The notes below the pieces were generated by a model, which saw only the letters and a program-made list of their open reading frames with translations, made no database searches and was not told the origin of the DNA. This document shows, piece after piece, positions 22,112-30,634 of a DNA stretch of 64,000 bases (positions are counted from its first letter, which is position 1; each line of letters starts with the position of its first letter). Location of the stretch: NCBI RefSeq assembly GCF_019656655.1, contig NZ_BPMV01000001.1, forward strand, positions 1,116,001 through 1,180,000, read 5' to 3'. The DNA is from Tsukamurella sp. TY48 (lineage in GTDB: Bacteria > Actinomycetota > Actinomycetes > Mycobacteriales > Mycobacteriaceae). A program made the position numbers and the translations under genes.

Positions 22112-22935
22112 ACGTCTCGCGCCACCTTCAGCTGGTCGAAGATCTGCTGGGCCACCGCTGCGCGCGCCTCGTCGCCGATCGGTGTATCCGACATGAAGTA
22201 TGCCTGCGGAGCCGAGTCGATGACCACCACAGTCACGATGTCGCCCGGGAAATTCAGGCCCTCTTTCTGCACCAGCACCCGTGCGGTGACGCGGGACGCC
22301 GCCACCCCGTCCACGGTGACCGCCTGCGGTTCGGTGAGGCCCTCCACCCGCGGCGAATACCGGGCGTAGCCCGCGCCGGCGGCGATGCACGGCACCATGC
22401 GCCGCGCGGCTTCCGCGCTGGTGATCTTCGAGGTGAAGGTGGTGAGCCCGATCTCGGCGTGCGCCTGCCAGGACTGCCCGGGGATCGAATCCCGCAGCCC
22501 CTGGGCCAGGGCGCTCTGCGCATAGGCGGTGTAGTCCTGCGGGATCCAGGTGGGCGCGGCCGACACGGGGAAGGACAGCGGGCCGGCCACCACGCGGTCG
22601 GTGATCGGCACGGTGGGGCTCTCCCCGGGCAGGCCGCAGGACGCCTCCGTCGTGATGGTCGACGGTGCCGCGTCGGTCCCGCCCTTCGTGTCCCGCGTGA
22701 GCACCACGGCCACCGCGGCCACGGCGACCACCAGCACCAGCACGACCGCCGCGCCCGCCACCCACCACACGGTGCGGTTCGGCTTCTGCGGCGGAGGACC
22801 GGCGGCGGGCGCGCTGTACTGCGCGTAGGGATTCGGCGGTTGCGCGCCGTGATACTGCGGGCCCTGATTCTGCGGGCCCTGATTCTGCGGGCCGGGGTAC
22901 TGCGGCCCCGTCGGCCCCGGGTACGGCCCCGTCAT
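22108..22935 (-). CDS. Single-pass membrane protein, tandem paralogue
   Basis: A 275-residue protein built like its neighbour: a short Pro/Gln/Gly tail with QNQGPQNQGPQY repeats, PPQKPNRT before one membrane helix, then an extracellular domain with SCGLPGESPTVPITDRVV, GPLSFPVSAAPTWIPQDYT and CIAAGAGYARYSPRVEGLTE. The near-identical juxtamembrane QKPNRT in both copies supports recent duplication. It is coupled by ATGA overlaps on both sides. Function unknown. Confidence 0.75.
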   Translation of the reverse strand: MTGPYPGPTGPQYPGPQNQGPQNQGPQYHGAQPPNPYAQYSAPAAGPPPQKPNRTVWWVAGAAVVLVLVVAVAAVAVVLTRDTKGGTDAAPSTITTEASCGLPGESPTVPITDRVVAGPLSFPVSAAPTWIPQDYTAYAQSALAQGLRDSIPGQSWQAHAEIGLTTFTSKITSAEAARRMVPCIAAGAGYARYSPRVEGLTEPQAVTVDGVAASRVTARVLVQKEGLNFPGDIVTVVVIDSAPQAYFMSDTPIGDEARAAVAQQIFDQLKVARDV

Positions 22936-23753
22936 CGGCCGGCCCCCGGACGGAGCGCGCCCCGCGCCCCCGGCAGTTCCTGGTGCGCACCCAACCGCGC
23001 CGACCGACCGGCCCGGTCGCCGGCGCGCCGCGCACCGTCGGAGTAGCCCGCCGAGGCGGCCGCGCCCCGCCAACTCCCCCGCGCCGTGGACTCGGCCTCG
23101 TAGAAGGACACCAGCTCGAGTTCCTTGTCGCGCAACGCGATCGTGGTTCCCGGCTCGTCGCGCCGGGTGTGCTCCTTGGTCTCCTCCGCCCGCGCCTCCG
23201 CGAGGCGCACGCCGATCCGCGCCGCGAACGCCGACTGGAAGTTGATCCGCGCCGTGACCCCCGCGACGGGCTTGGTCTCGACCCACCGGCGCCGGGTGCG
23301 CCGATCCTCGTAGAGCTGCTGCACCGTCTCCGACTTGTAGGCGCCCGACCGGATGTACGCGTCCGAGGCGCGCACCATCTGGATCACCAGCGAGGCGTAC
23401 AGCGCCTCGCACGCATCGATGTCCTCGGCGAAGCCGTAGGCGAAGACGAACGTGGAGTTGGACGCGATATCGCAGCGCACATCGTTCGACCCTGCGATGG
23501 CCACGAACAGCTCGACGAAGGTGCGCAGCCCGCGCCGCCCCGCCTCCCCGATCCGGACGGTGCGCTGCTCCGGCGTGGCGCGGGCCCGCTCCCGGCCGCG
23601 CTGATGCGCACGCGCCAGCGCGAGATCGATCGAGGCCGACGTCGCCAGCCGCTGCGCCGCCTCGGTGAAGGTGGCCGCCTCGTGCTCGTTGTCGGTGCCC
23701 TCCGCCTGCCGCAGCAGCGCGCCGATCCGGGCGAGCAGCTTGTCGTCGTCCAT
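22932..23753 (-). CDS. DUF2786-domain protein
   Basis: A 273-residue protein. The first 45 residues (DKLLARIGALLRQAEGTDNE, HEAATFTEAAQRL) match the DUF2786 domain, found in actinobacterial and phage proteins of unknown role. The middle contains FVFAYGFAEDIDACEALYASLV, typical of its companion domain. The C-terminus is rich in Arg/Ala/Gly. It heads the four-gene operon, and its ATG is preceded by TAATCT seven bases away, so the operon mRNA is probably leaderless. There is no signal peptide. Confidence 0.82.
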   Translation of the reverse strand: MDDDKLLARIGALLRQAEGTDNEHEAATFTEAAQRLATSASIDLALARAHQRGRERARATPEQRTVRIGEAGRRGLRTFVELFVAIAGSNDVRCDIASNSTFVFAYGFAEDIDACEALYASLVIQMVRASDAYIRSGAYKSETVQQLYEDRRTRRRWVETKPVAGVTARINFQSAFAARIGVRLAEARAEETKEHTRRDEPGTTIALRDKELELVSFYEAESTARGSWRGAAASAGYSDGARRAGDRAGRSARLGAHQELPGARGALRPGAGR

Positions 23754-23883
23754 GGACGCGAGATTACCCACCCGCACCGACACGAGGCGGCAGGCCGCGG
23801 GGCCAAGCGAACGAAAAGTGCCCGGCAGGCCGCCGCTCGTAGCCTGGGCGGCAATCGCGGATCCACCGCCGGAGAGGGGAAAC

Positions 23884-24222
23884 ATGTCGACACCGCACGG
23901 CCCGTACCCACCGGTCTACGACCTCGACCCGGCGGTCTCCCCGTACCCGATCCCCCGCTATCCGGCGGGTCCGAGCACGCCCGGCACCGGGCCGAACGGT
24001 GAGCGGTTCGACGATCCCGAGTCCACGCTGGGCATCGTCGGCCTGGTGCTCGCACTGTTCTGCGGGCTGCCGGGGCTGATCGTCTCGCTGATCGCGCTCA
24101 ACAACTCCAAGCGGCGCGGCTACCGCAACACCATAGCCCTGGTCGGCGCGATCATCGGCGGTGTCGGCACCCTGCTGCCGCTCGTCTACCTCGGCTTCCT
24201 GGTGCTGCTGCTGGTGGCCTGA
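23884..24222 (+). CDS. DUF4190-type small membrane protein
   Basis: A 112-residue protein with a Pro/Tyr-rich N-terminus and two hydrophobic helices (STLGIVGLVLALFCGLPGLI and a C-terminal one). The motif STLGIVGLVLALFCGLPGLI-ALNNSKRRGYRN, with a basic turn between the helices, is typical of DUF4190 proteins, which are common and uncharacterised in actinobacteria. GGAGAGGGG provides the ribosome site. It is convergent with rplA and shares the terminator at 24252-24286. Confidence 0.75.
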   Translation: MSTPHGPYPPVYDLDPAVSPYPIPRYPAGPSTPGTGPNGERFDDPESTLGIVGLVLALFCGLPGLIVSLIALNNSKRRGYRNTIALVGAIIGGVGTLLPLVYLGFLVLLLVA

Positions 24223-24251
24223 GGCGCACCGTCGACCCGGTCCGGAAAACG

Positions 24252-24286
24252 CGACAGCCCCCGACCGGTGAGGTCGGGGGCTGTCG
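24252..24286. terminator. Bidirectional terminator between DUF4190 gene and rplA
   Basis: A perfect 15-bp stem (CGACAGCCCCCGACC with its complement) and a five-base loop stands 30 bases from each convergent stop codon. Confidence 0.85.
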
Positions 24287-24315
24287 TGGTTACAGGCCCT
24301 GAATGGGGACGGAGG

Positions 24316-25029
24316 CTAGGCCTCCTCCTCCGCGAGGTTGCTCACTCGCGACGGATCCACCTGGATGCCCGGTCCGGTGGTCGTCGAGACGGTGACCTTC
24401 TTCAGGTACCGGCCCTTGGCCGCCGACGGCTTCGCGCGCAGGATCTCGTCCAGCGCGGCGCCGTAGTTCTCCACCAGCTGCTTCTCCGTGAACGAAGCCT
24501 TGCCGATCACGAAGTGCAGGTTCGACGCCTTGTCGACGCGGAAGTTGATCTTGCCGCCCTTGATGTCGCCGACGGCCTTGGTGACGTCGGGCGTCACGGT
24601 GCCGGTCTTCGGGTTCGGCATCAGGCCACGGGGGCCCAGCACGCGAGCGATGCGACCGACCTTGGCCATCTGATCCGGGGTGGCGATCGCGGCGTCGAAC
24701 TCGAGCCAGCCGCCCTGGATCTTCTCGATCAGGTCCTCGGCGCCCACCTCGTCGGCACCCGCGGCCTTGGCCTCTTCGGCCTTGTCGCCGACGGCGAAGA
24801 CGATCACGCGGGCCGTCTTACCGGTGCCGTTCGGCAGGTTGACGGTGCCGCGCACCATCTGATCGGCCTTGCGCGGGTCGACGCCGAGTCGCATGGCGAC
24901 CTCGACGGTGGCGTCCTGCTTGGTGGAGGAGGTCTCCTTGGCCAGCGTGACAGCCTCGAGCGGGCTGTACAGCTTGTCCTTGTCGACCTTCTCGGCAGCG
25001 GCCTTGTAGGCCTTGCTGTTCTTGCTCAT
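24316..25029 (-). CDS. rplA: 50S ribosomal protein L1
   Basis: A 237-residue L1. Conserved segments include [39 protein letters not shown] and [14 protein letters not shown]. It binds 23S rRNA at the L1 stalk and helps tRNA exit. It follows rplK by 96 bases in the same operon and ends before a strong hairpin. The length is normal. Confidence 0.98.
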   Translation of the reverse strand: MSKNSKAYKAAAEKVDKDKLYSPLEAVTLAKETSSTKQDATVEVAMRLGVDPRKADQMVRGTVNLPNGTGKTARVIVFAVGDKAEEAKAAGADEVGAEDLIEKIQGGWLEFDAAIATPDQMAKVGRIARVLGPRGLMPNPKTGTVTPDVTKAVGDIKGGKINFRVDKASNLHFVIGKASFTEKQLVENYGAALDEILRAKPSAAKGRYLKKVTVSTTTGPGIQVDPSRVSNLAEEEA

Positions 25030-25125
25030 GAAAACTCTTTCGTTTCTTGCCCGGCTAGTGGGCAGTGAGTGGTTCTGCGGGCCGAGCCGGCCCTCCCACG
25101 GGACGCACCAGGGCGTCCCGGCGAC

Positions 25126-25557
25126 TTACTCGACGGTGATACCCATCGAGCGAGCAGTGCCGGCGATGATCTTCGCGGCCTGATCGATGTCGTTCGCGTT
25201 CAGGTCTTCCTTCTTGGTCTCGGCGATCTCGCGCACCTGATCCCAGGTCACCTTGGCGACCTTGGTCTTGTGCGGCTCGCCCGAGCCCTTCTGCACACCC
25301 GCTGCCTTGAGCAGCAGCTTGGCGGCCGGAGGAGTCTTCAGCTTGAAGTCGAAAGAACGGTCCTCGTAGACCGTGATCTCGACCGGGATGACGTTGCCAC
25401 GCTGCGACTCGGTCGCGGCGTTGTACGCCTTGCAGAACTCCATGATGTTGACGCCGTGCTGACCAAGCGCGGGACCCACGGGCGGAGCAGGGTTGGCCTG
25501 CCCGGCCTGGATCTGCAGCTTGATGAGCCCGGCGACCTTCTTCTTCTTCGGGGGCAT
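25126..25557 (-). CDS. rplK: 50S ribosomal protein L11
   Basis: A 143-residue L11. The N-terminal [19 protein letters not shown] and the C-terminal [17 protein letters not shown] are diagnostic. It forms the GTPase-associated centre with 23S rRNA, the target of thiostrepton. A poly-Lys start (PPKKKKVAG) is normal for actinobacteria. It lies 61 bases after nusG. Confidence 0.98.
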   Translation of the reverse strand: MPPKKKKVAGLIKLQIQAGQANPAPPVGPALGQHGVNIMEFCKAYNAATESQRGNVIPVEITVYEDRSFDFKLKTPPAAKLLLKAAGVQKGSGEPHKTKVAKVTWDQVREIAETKKEDLNANDIDQAAKIIAGTARSMGITVE

Positions 25558-25618
25558 CCTCAGTTTCCTTTTTTCATCACCCCACGCCGTTGCACCGGCG
25601 CGGGAAGTCTGTTTCTCG

Positions 25619-26476
25619 CTAGATGATCTTCTCGACCTGGTTGAACGCGAGTTCAACCGGCGTCTCACGACCGAAGATCGAGACGAGCACCTTGAGCTTG
25701 CGCTGCTCGGCGTTGATCTCGCTGATCGACGCGGGCAGGGTCGCGAACGGGCCGTCCATGACGGTGACCGACTCGCCGACCTCGAAGTCGACCTCGACCG
25801 CGGGACCCTGCGAGACCGCACCGCCCGACGTGGCGGCGGCACCCTCGGCACCGGCCTTGTCCTTGGCGGGCTTGCGACGCGCGCTCTCGGGGAGCAGGAA
25901 CTTCACGACCTCGTTCATCGTGAGCGGCGAGGGCTTGCTGGTCAGGCCGACGAAGCCGGTGACACCGGGGGTGTTGCGCACGGCGCCCCAGGACTCGTCG
26001 TTGAGGTCCATGCGCACCAGGATGTAGCCCGGCAGCACCTTGCGGTTGACCCGCTTCTGCTGGCCGTTCTTGATCTCGGTGACCTCCTCGGTGGGGACCT
26101 CCACCTGGAAGATGTAGTCGCCGACGTCGAGGTTCTGCACACGGGTCTCGAGGTTGGCCTTGACCTTGTTCTCGTAGCCCGCGTAGGTGTGGATCACGTA
26201 CCAGTCGCCGGGGGCGGTGCGCAGCTGCGCCTTCAGCTCCTCGACGGGGTCGACCTCCTCGGCCTCGGCCTCCTCCTCGACGAGTTCGGCGCCGTCACCG
26301 GCGGCCGCGTCCTCCTCGGGGGTGCCGAAGACGCTCTCCTCGACCTCGATCAGGGCCTCGTCGGCCTGATCGACGGCGTCCTCGGCCTGCTCGACCTCGG
26401 TGGCCGCGGCGGCGTCATCGACCAGCACGTCCTCAGGGGAGTTCTGGTCTGCCTCGTTGTGCTCCGGGGTGCTCAC
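25619..26476 (-). CDS. nusG: Transcription termination/antitermination factor NusG
   Basis: A 285-residue NusG. The core begins near residue 88 with [20 protein letters not shown] and includes [14 protein letters not shown] and [10 protein letters not shown]. The C-terminal KOW domain ([17 protein letters not shown]) ends the protein. It is longer than the usual 180-240 residues because of an acidic N-terminal tail of about 85 residues and a Lys/Ala/Gly-rich insert of about 25 residues ([12 protein letters not shown]...) between the two domains. It starts with GTG at 26476 and lies 43 bases after secE. Confidence 0.96.
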   Translation of the reverse strand: MSTPEHNEADQNSPEDVLVDDAAAATEVEQAEDAVDQADEALIEVEESVFGTPEEDAAAGDGAELVEEEAEAEEVDPVEELKAQLRTAPGDWYVIHTYAGYENKVKANLETRVQNLDVGDYIFQVEVPTEEVTEIKNGQQKRVNRKVLPGYILVRMDLNDESWGAVRNTPGVTGFVGLTSKPSPLTMNEVVKFLLPESARRKPAKDKAGAEGAAATSGGAVSQGPAVEVDFEVGESVTVMDGPFATLPASISEINAEQRKLKVLVSIFGRETPVELAFNQVEKII

Positions 26477-26519
26477 AGCGCCGAAGTTCCTTCCGTCTCG
26501 TCTTCTCGTGCCTGGAATA

Positions 26520-26897
26520 TCAGCCGAACGCCCAGAGCATCAGCTTGGCGAAGCCGAGGTCCAGCAGGCTCACGAACGCGGTGAGGACCACCACGAAGAT
26601 GAGCACGATGATCGTGTAGTTGATCATCTGGCTACGGGTCGGCCAGATGACCTTGCGCAGCTCGGCGACCACCTGCCGCAGGAACAGCCAGATGGCGGCG
26701 AAGGGGTTCCGCCGCGGCGGCTTCTCCGGCTCGTTGCGGGACGTGTACTGCGTGACGTCCTTGCTGACCTGCTCGGCCAGCGCGGTGCCACCGCGACGAC
26801 CGCCGCGCTTGCCCGTGGGGCGGGCCTGCTTGGCGCCGTCCTCGGCGGCGCTGTCGCCGGCGGTGCCGGTGGTCGCGTCGTCGTGCTCGTCGCTCAC
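26520..26897 (-). CDS. secE: Preprotein translocase subunit SecE
   Basis: A 125-residue SecE. A variable charged N-terminus is followed by [20 protein letters not shown], the conserved amphipathic segment, and one membrane helix ([20 protein letters not shown]). It clamps SecY in the translocon. The start is GTG at 26897 with TGGAGGG upstream. A longer open frame reaches into the tRNA-Trp gene and was rejected. Confidence 0.95.
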   Translation of the reverse strand: MSDEHDDATTGTAGDSAAEDGAKQARPTGKRGGRRGGTALAEQVSKDVTQYTSRNEPEKPPRRNPFAAIWLFLRQVVAELRKVIWPTRSQMINYTIIVLIFVVVLTAFVSLLDLGFAKLMLWAFG

Positions 26898-26944
26898 GCA
26901 AATCCCTCCACTGGTCGTCCGGCGAACCGAGGAGCCCGCCTCTG

Positions 26945-27017
<73 letters not shown>

Positions 27018-27132
27018 TTGCAGAACCAGGAGGTTCTGCACCCGCGACTATCTCGGGGCGCGTTCAAGCACCCGTCAAAGTTGCGGACAGTTCAGTGTAC
27101 GGCACAGACGCGCCGCACCTCAAAACGGGCGG

Positions 27133-27558
27133 TCAGGCGAACTGGACCGTGGCGATCGGCTTGCCGAAGATCTTGCGGTCGCCCTGCTTCACGGTGAGCA
27201 GCACGACGCCGGTCTTGGTCTCCGGATCGAGCGACTTGATCTTGCCCGCGTACTGCAGCTCGGCCTTCTGGTCGGCGGGGACGTACACCGGCGCGGTGAA
27301 GCGCACGCTGTACTCCTTGAGCGCGCCCGGATCGCCCAGCCACTCGGTGACGTAGTTCGAACCGAGGCTCATGGTGAGCATGCCCTGCGCGACCACGTCG
27401 TCCATGCCGGCGATCTTCACGATGTGATCCGACCAGTGGATGGGGTTCGGGTCGCCCGTGACACCGGCGTAGTTGACGAGATCGCCGCGGGTCAGCTCGA
27501 AGGTCCGCTCGGGGAGCTCCTCGCCCACGGTCACGTCTGCGAAGTTACGAAGTGCCAT
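27133..27558 (-). CDS. hadB: (3R)-hydroxyacyl-ACP dehydratase subunit HadB
   Basis: A 141-residue MaoC-type hot-dog protein. The hydratase motif lies in YAGVTGDPNPIHWSD, with catalytic Asp and His, followed by VAQGMLTMSLGSNYVTEWLG. HadB is the catalytic partner of HadA in the FAS-II cycle that elongates mycolic-acid precursors. Its ATG lies inside the last codons of hadA (14-base overlap), so the two are co-translated. No hadC follows before the tRNA-Trp gene. Confidence 0.92.
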   Translation of the reverse strand: MALRNFADVTVGEELPERTFELTRGDLVNYAGVTGDPNPIHWSDHIVKIAGMDDVVAQGMLTMSLGSNYVTEWLGDPGALKEYSVRFTAPVYVPADQKAELQYAGKIKSLDPETKTGVVLLTVKQGDRKIFGKPIATVQFA

Positions 27559-28111
27559 ACATCATCACCTTTTCCATGGCATCCATGAACGCCGGGTCTT
27601 CGCCCTCGCCGGAGCGTCCGGCCAGGGTGGTCCAGGACGTGACCAGCAGGTTGCCGTCCTGATCCGTGATCACGTTGCGCGTCACGATGAGATCGACGCC
27701 GGCGGCCTGCCGGAAAGCGTCGAAGTGGACGTGCGTCGTGAGGGTCATACCGGCCACGACCGGGGCGTGGAAGTGCGCCTTCTGCTCGGACTGCACCACG
27801 GGCCGGCGGCCGTACCCGACGATCGCCTCCTCGAACAGGGGGCGGTGCGCGATGATGCCGATCAGCGAGAACATGATGGGCGGCGCGACCAGATCGGCGT
27901 ACCCGGCGGCGCGGGCCGCCTCCACATCGTGGTGGATGGGGTCGTGCGCCTGGCTGGCCTGTGCGAACTCGCGGACCTTCTCGCGGCTGACGAAGTACTT
28001 GTCCTTGTACTCGTAGTTGTAGCCGACGGCGGCGGCGGTACGGGCCGCCACTTCCTCCGGGCTGAGCTGCTCGGTGACCGGACCACCCGGAACATCGATC
28101 TCATGGCTCAC
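27545..28111 (-). CDS. hadA: (3R)-hydroxyacyl-ACP dehydratase subunit HadA
   Basis: A 188-residue single hot-dog protein. It has YKDKYFVSREKVREFAQA and DPIHHDVEAARAAGYADLVA, typical of the HadA/HadC substrate-binding subunit, and VVQSEQKAHFHAPVVAGMTL. It pairs with HadB in FAS-II. The GTG start at 28111 has TAGGTT six bases before it, suggesting a leaderless mRNA, with rpmG ending in its own hairpin upstream. The order rpmG-hadA-hadB-trnW-secE matches mycobacteria. Confidence 0.92.
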   Translation of the reverse strand: MSHEIDVPGGPVTEQLSPEEVAARTAAAVGYNYEYKDKYFVSREKVREFAQASQAHDPIHHDVEAARAAGYADLVAPPIMFSLIGIIAHRPLFEEAIVGYGRRPVVQSEQKAHFHAPVVAGMTLTTHVHFDAFRQAAGVDLIVTRNVITDQDGNLLVTSWTTLAGRSGEGEDPAFMDAMEKVMMYGTS

Positions 28112-28155
28112 GTGTCGAACCTACCTAACGTACTGGGGCTGAAGGCAGTATGCCA

Positions 28156-28189
28156 AAGGGGAGGGCATCCTCGCGGACGCCCTCCCCTT
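28156..28189 (-). terminator. Terminator of rpmG
   Basis: AAGGGGAGGGC (28156-28166) pairs with GCCCTCCCCTT (28179-28189) across a 12-base loop, just past the rpmG stop. It separates rpmG from hadA. Confidence 0.75.
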
Positions 28190-28200
28190 CGTCGTTGGTC

Positions 28201-28368
28201 TTAGCGCGATTCGCGGTGCGCCTGGTGCGAGCCGCAGTTCGGGCAGAACTTCTTCAGCTCGAGACGATCGGGATCGTTGCGACGGTTCTTCTTGGTGATG
28301 TAGTTGCGGTGCTTGCACACCTCGCACGCCAAGGTGATCTTGGGGCGAACATCTGTCGATGAAGCCAC
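28201..28368 (-). CDS. rpmG: 50S ribosomal protein L33
   Basis: A 55-residue L33. The zinc-binding cysteines are present as CEVC and CPNC, so it is the C+ (zinc-containing) form. [20 protein letters not shown] is typical. It starts with GTG at 28368 and ends in TAA. It lies between tRNA-Met and hadA, as in mycobacteria (rpmG2). Confidence 0.93.
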   Translation of the reverse strand: MASSTDVRPKITLACEVCKHRNYITKKNRRNDPDRLELKKFCPNCGSHQAHRESR

Positions 28369-28400
28369 GTCGGTTCCTCTTTCACGATCGATATCAGTTG

Positions 28401-28474
28401 TAGCGGTGGGGGGGCTCGATCCCCCGACCTCACGATTATGAGTCGTGCGCTCTAACCAGCTGAGCTACACCGCC
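28401..28474 (-). tRNA. tRNA-Met (anticodon CAT, elongator type)
   Basis: A 74-base cloverleaf with acceptor GGCGGTG, D-arm GTAGCTCAGCTGGTTAGAGC and anticodon loop CTCATAA. The first acceptor pair is G-U, and the start is not that of an initiator tRNA, so it is elongator Met. CAT tRNAs can also be lysidine-modified tRNA-Ile, but the body fits Met. Confidence 0.92.
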
Positions 28475-28506
28475 CTGAGCTATCAGCACTTCGCACTGGT
28501 CTAGCG

Positions 28507-28579
28507 AGCCCCCTGACGGAATCGAACCGTCGACCTTTTCCTTACCATGGAAACGCTCTACCGACTGAGCTAAGGGGGC
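28507..28579 (-). tRNA. tRNA-Thr (anticodon GGT)
   Basis: A 73-base cloverleaf with acceptor GCCCCCT/AGGGGGC, anticodon stem TTTCC/GGAAA around ATGGTAA, and T-arm with GGTTCGATTCC. It lies 32 bases upstream of tRNA-Met on the same strand. Confidence 0.96.
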
Positions 28580-28673
28580 GGGTTCCGGCTCGCCGTGACA
28601 GCGTTCCAGAGCCTCAACGAGACTACACACCGCGGAAGAGTTTGAACAAATCCGCTGGTCACTCCCGTTATCG

Positions 28674-28710
28674 CTCCGGCCCTCGACGAGCCGATCGTCG
28701 AGGGCCGGAG
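28674..28710 (-). terminator. Terminator downstream of tRNA-Tyr
   Basis: A perfect 16-bp stem (CTCCGGCCCTCGACGA and complement) with a five-base loop lies five bases from the 3' end of tRNA-Tyr. It splits tRNA-Tyr from the tRNA-Thr/tRNA-Met pair. Confidence 0.88.
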
Positions 28711-28714
28711 CAGG

Positions 28715-28797
28715 TGGCACGTGTAGGATTCGAACCTACGTAGGCATAAGCCGACGGATTTACAGTCCGCTCCCATTGGCCGCTCGGGCAACGTGCC
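28715..28797 (-). tRNA. tRNA-Tyr (anticodon GTA)
   Basis: An 83-base class II tRNA with acceptor GGCACGT, anticodon loop CTGTAAA, a variable arm with TCGGCTTATGCCTACG and a T-arm GGTTCGAATCC. It is the last of the minus-strand RNA genes. Confidence 0.96.
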
Positions 28798-28890
28798 TTT
28801 CGCTTCCCCGAAGGGCAGCGGACGATACACTACAACGCCCCCACTGGGGCGATCAAACCCGCAGGTCAATTGATAAGGAGCTTCAGCCCC

Positions 28891-29382
28891 ATGGCCGATT
28901 CGTCGTTCGACGTGGTGAGCAAGATCGACCGCCAGGAGGTCGCCAACGCCCTCAATCAGGCGTCGAAGGAACTGAGCCAGCGGTACGACTTCCGCGGCAC
29001 CAACACCACGGTCGAGAGCTCCGGCGAGGACAAGATCGTGATCACCTCCGACGCCGAGGAGCGCGCCAAGGCGGGCCTCGAGGTGTTCCAGGAGAAGCTG
29101 ATCAAGCGCGGCATCTCGCTCAAGGCCTTCGACGCCGGCGATCCGGTCGCCTCGGGCAAGACCTACAAGATCACCGGCACCCTGGTGGAGGGCATCACCA
29201 GCGAGAACGCCAAGAAGATCAGCAAGCTGATCCGCGATGAGGGCCCCAAGTCCGTCAAGCCGCAGATCCAGGGCGACGAGCTCCGCGTCTCCAGCAAGTC
29301 CCGCGACGACCTGCAGGCCGTCCAGTCGCTGCTGAAGAACGCCGACCTCGACATCGCCGTCCAGTTCGTCAACTACCGCTAG
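28891..29382 (+). CDS. YajQ-family nucleotide-binding protein (UPF0234)
   Basis: A 163-residue two-domain protein. The start [20 protein letters not shown], the [12 protein letters not shown] strand and the end [12 protein letters not shown] are diagnostic of the YajQ family. Some members bind cyclic di-GMP or nucleotides; the general role is uncertain. AAGGAG at 28875-28880 precedes the ATG. It is divergent from the tRNA genes and followed by the 77-bp repeat. Confidence 0.93.
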   Translation: MADSSFDVVSKIDRQEVANALNQASKELSQRYDFRGTNTTVESSGEDKIVITSDAEERAKAGLEVFQEKLIKRGISLKAFDAGDPVASGKTYKITGTLVEGITSENAKKISKLIRDEGPKSVKPQIQGDELRVSSKSRDDLQAVQSLLKNADLDIAVQFVNYR

Positions 29383-29428
29383 CTGCGGGGTTCGTCCCCC
29401 ACGCTGCGCCAGCCCGCGAGCTCTACGT

Positions 29429-29505
29429 TTCGTCCCCCGCCGCAGGAACATCGTCCGGTGGGGGACGAAACGTTTGAGTCGCCCGACGGTGCCGCGTGGG
29501 GGACG
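29429..29505 (+). repeat. 77-bp direct repeat, left copy
   Basis: This copy matches 30543-30619 with 13 mismatches and no gap. It contains an internal inverted repeat CGTCCCCC/GGGGGACG. Its right end directly abuts the stop codon of the AbiEi-like gene. A lone ttcgtcccccac core also occurs at 29393-29404. Confidence 0.85.
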
Positions 29506-30420
29506 TCACGCGGCGGCGAGACCGTGGCGGGCGAACGCCGCGACGAGCTTGCGGCGGAGCAAGGTGTCATCGATCAAGTCCTGCCACCCCCATCGGACGA
29601 TCTCGATCCCGTGCGCGGTGAAGGCTGCGTGCCGCTCCTTCTCCGCCTCGAGTGTGGCCGCGCGGCGATCGGCCGACTCGCCGTACTTCCCCCGGCCGTC
29701 GAACTCTCCGACCAGCGCTCCCCACTCGAAGTCCGCGTAGTGCGTGCGGCCGCCGAATTCGTACCCGGTCTGCAGCCGGGGTACCGGCATCCGCCAGGCG
29801 TGCATCAGCATCCGGGACCAGGACTCACCTGCTGACTCGCTGCAGTCGACGGACAGGTGCAGCGCGCGTCTCGCCACTGCGGAGCCGCGCCGCCGGCCGA
29901 GTCCGTCGAGCGTGGCCCTCAGCTCGCCGATGCTCACGGGCACCGGGTCCGTGGCGGTCGGGAATCGGCGGACCAATCGCACACTGTCGAGCGCCGCGAC
30001 CGCGCGCACCAGGTCGCCCGACATGGCCACATCGAGCGCCGTGCGGGCGCGCGTGGTGACCCGCGCACCGTCGACCAGCGTGATCTCGGTCTCCGCCAGC
30101 GGCCGCGGGTGCACGTGGATACCCGGCCTGCGGCCGCCGCCGTGTCGCCGGTCGACCGTGAAGTGAACGTCCTTGCGGGCCGGCTGCAGGACCGGGATGT
30201 CGTGCAACGCCGCGGCGCTCTCGTGGCTGATGACACCGCTGCACGACCGCGCGGCCGCGAGCACCCGCATGCGGTACAGCGCCCACGGCGGGTAGTCCCC
30301 CGCGCGGGCGTAGGCCCCGGTCGCCAGCCTGAGCAGTTCGCCGCGCGTCACCGCGCGGCTGATCTCCGCGCTGTTCCACCCGGTGGCCAGCAGGTACGCC
30401 CTCGACAGAATCTCCCCCAT
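29506..30420 (-). CDS. AbiEi-antitoxin-like / DUF559-type protein
   Basis: A 304-residue protein. The N-terminus (YLLATGWNSAEISRAVTRGE, then GAYARAGDY) resembles the winged-helix domain annotated as type IV toxin-antitoxin AbiEi antitoxin. The C-terminal part contains ADFEWGALVGEFDGRGKYGE and HGIEIVRWGWQDL, the pattern of the DUF559/very-short-patch-repair endonuclease fold with a plausible acidic active site. Such genes are dispersed and often multicopy in actinobacteria. I chose the ATG at 30420. No AbiEii toxin partner lies next to it. It is framed by 77-bp direct repeats, which points to a mobile or duplicated cassette. Confidence 0.72.
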   Translation of the reverse strand: MGEILSRAYLLATGWNSAEISRAVTRGELLRLATGAYARAGDYPPWALYRMRVLAAARSCSGVISHESAAALHDIPVLQPARKDVHFTVDRRHGGGRRPGIHVHPRPLAETEITLVDGARVTTRARTALDVAMSGDLVRAVAALDSVRLVRRFPTATDPVPVSIGELRATLDGLGRRRGSAVARRALHLSVDCSESAGESWSRMLMHAWRMPVPRLQTGYEFGGRTHYADFEWGALVGEFDGRGKYGESADRRAATLEAEKERHAAFTAHGIEIVRWGWQDLIDDTLLRRKLVAAFARHGLAAA

Positions 30421-30542
30421 GCGTGAATTCAACCCCGGCGGAACTGGGCGGCCGTCCCGCGACTGCGGGGTTATCCACAGGCCGGAGCTGTTTCCACAGC
30501 CCTGTTCGTCCCCCTCGCCGCGCCGATCCGCGCGCATCCGGC

Positions 30543-30619
30543 TTCGTCCCCCACTGCAGGAACGTCGTCAGGTGGGGGACCACACCTTGAGCACGCCCGA
30601 CGGTGCCGCGCGGGGGACG
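30543..30619 (+). repeat. 77-bp direct repeat, right copy
   Basis: Second copy of 29429-29505, same orientation, 123 bases upstream of the AbiEi-like start codon and just before the htpX stop. The inner CGTCCCCC is kept, but its partner reads GGGGGACC. The rest of 30421-30634 holds no gene. Confidence 0.85.
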
Positions 30620-30634
30620 ACCGCGGCCGGGTGC

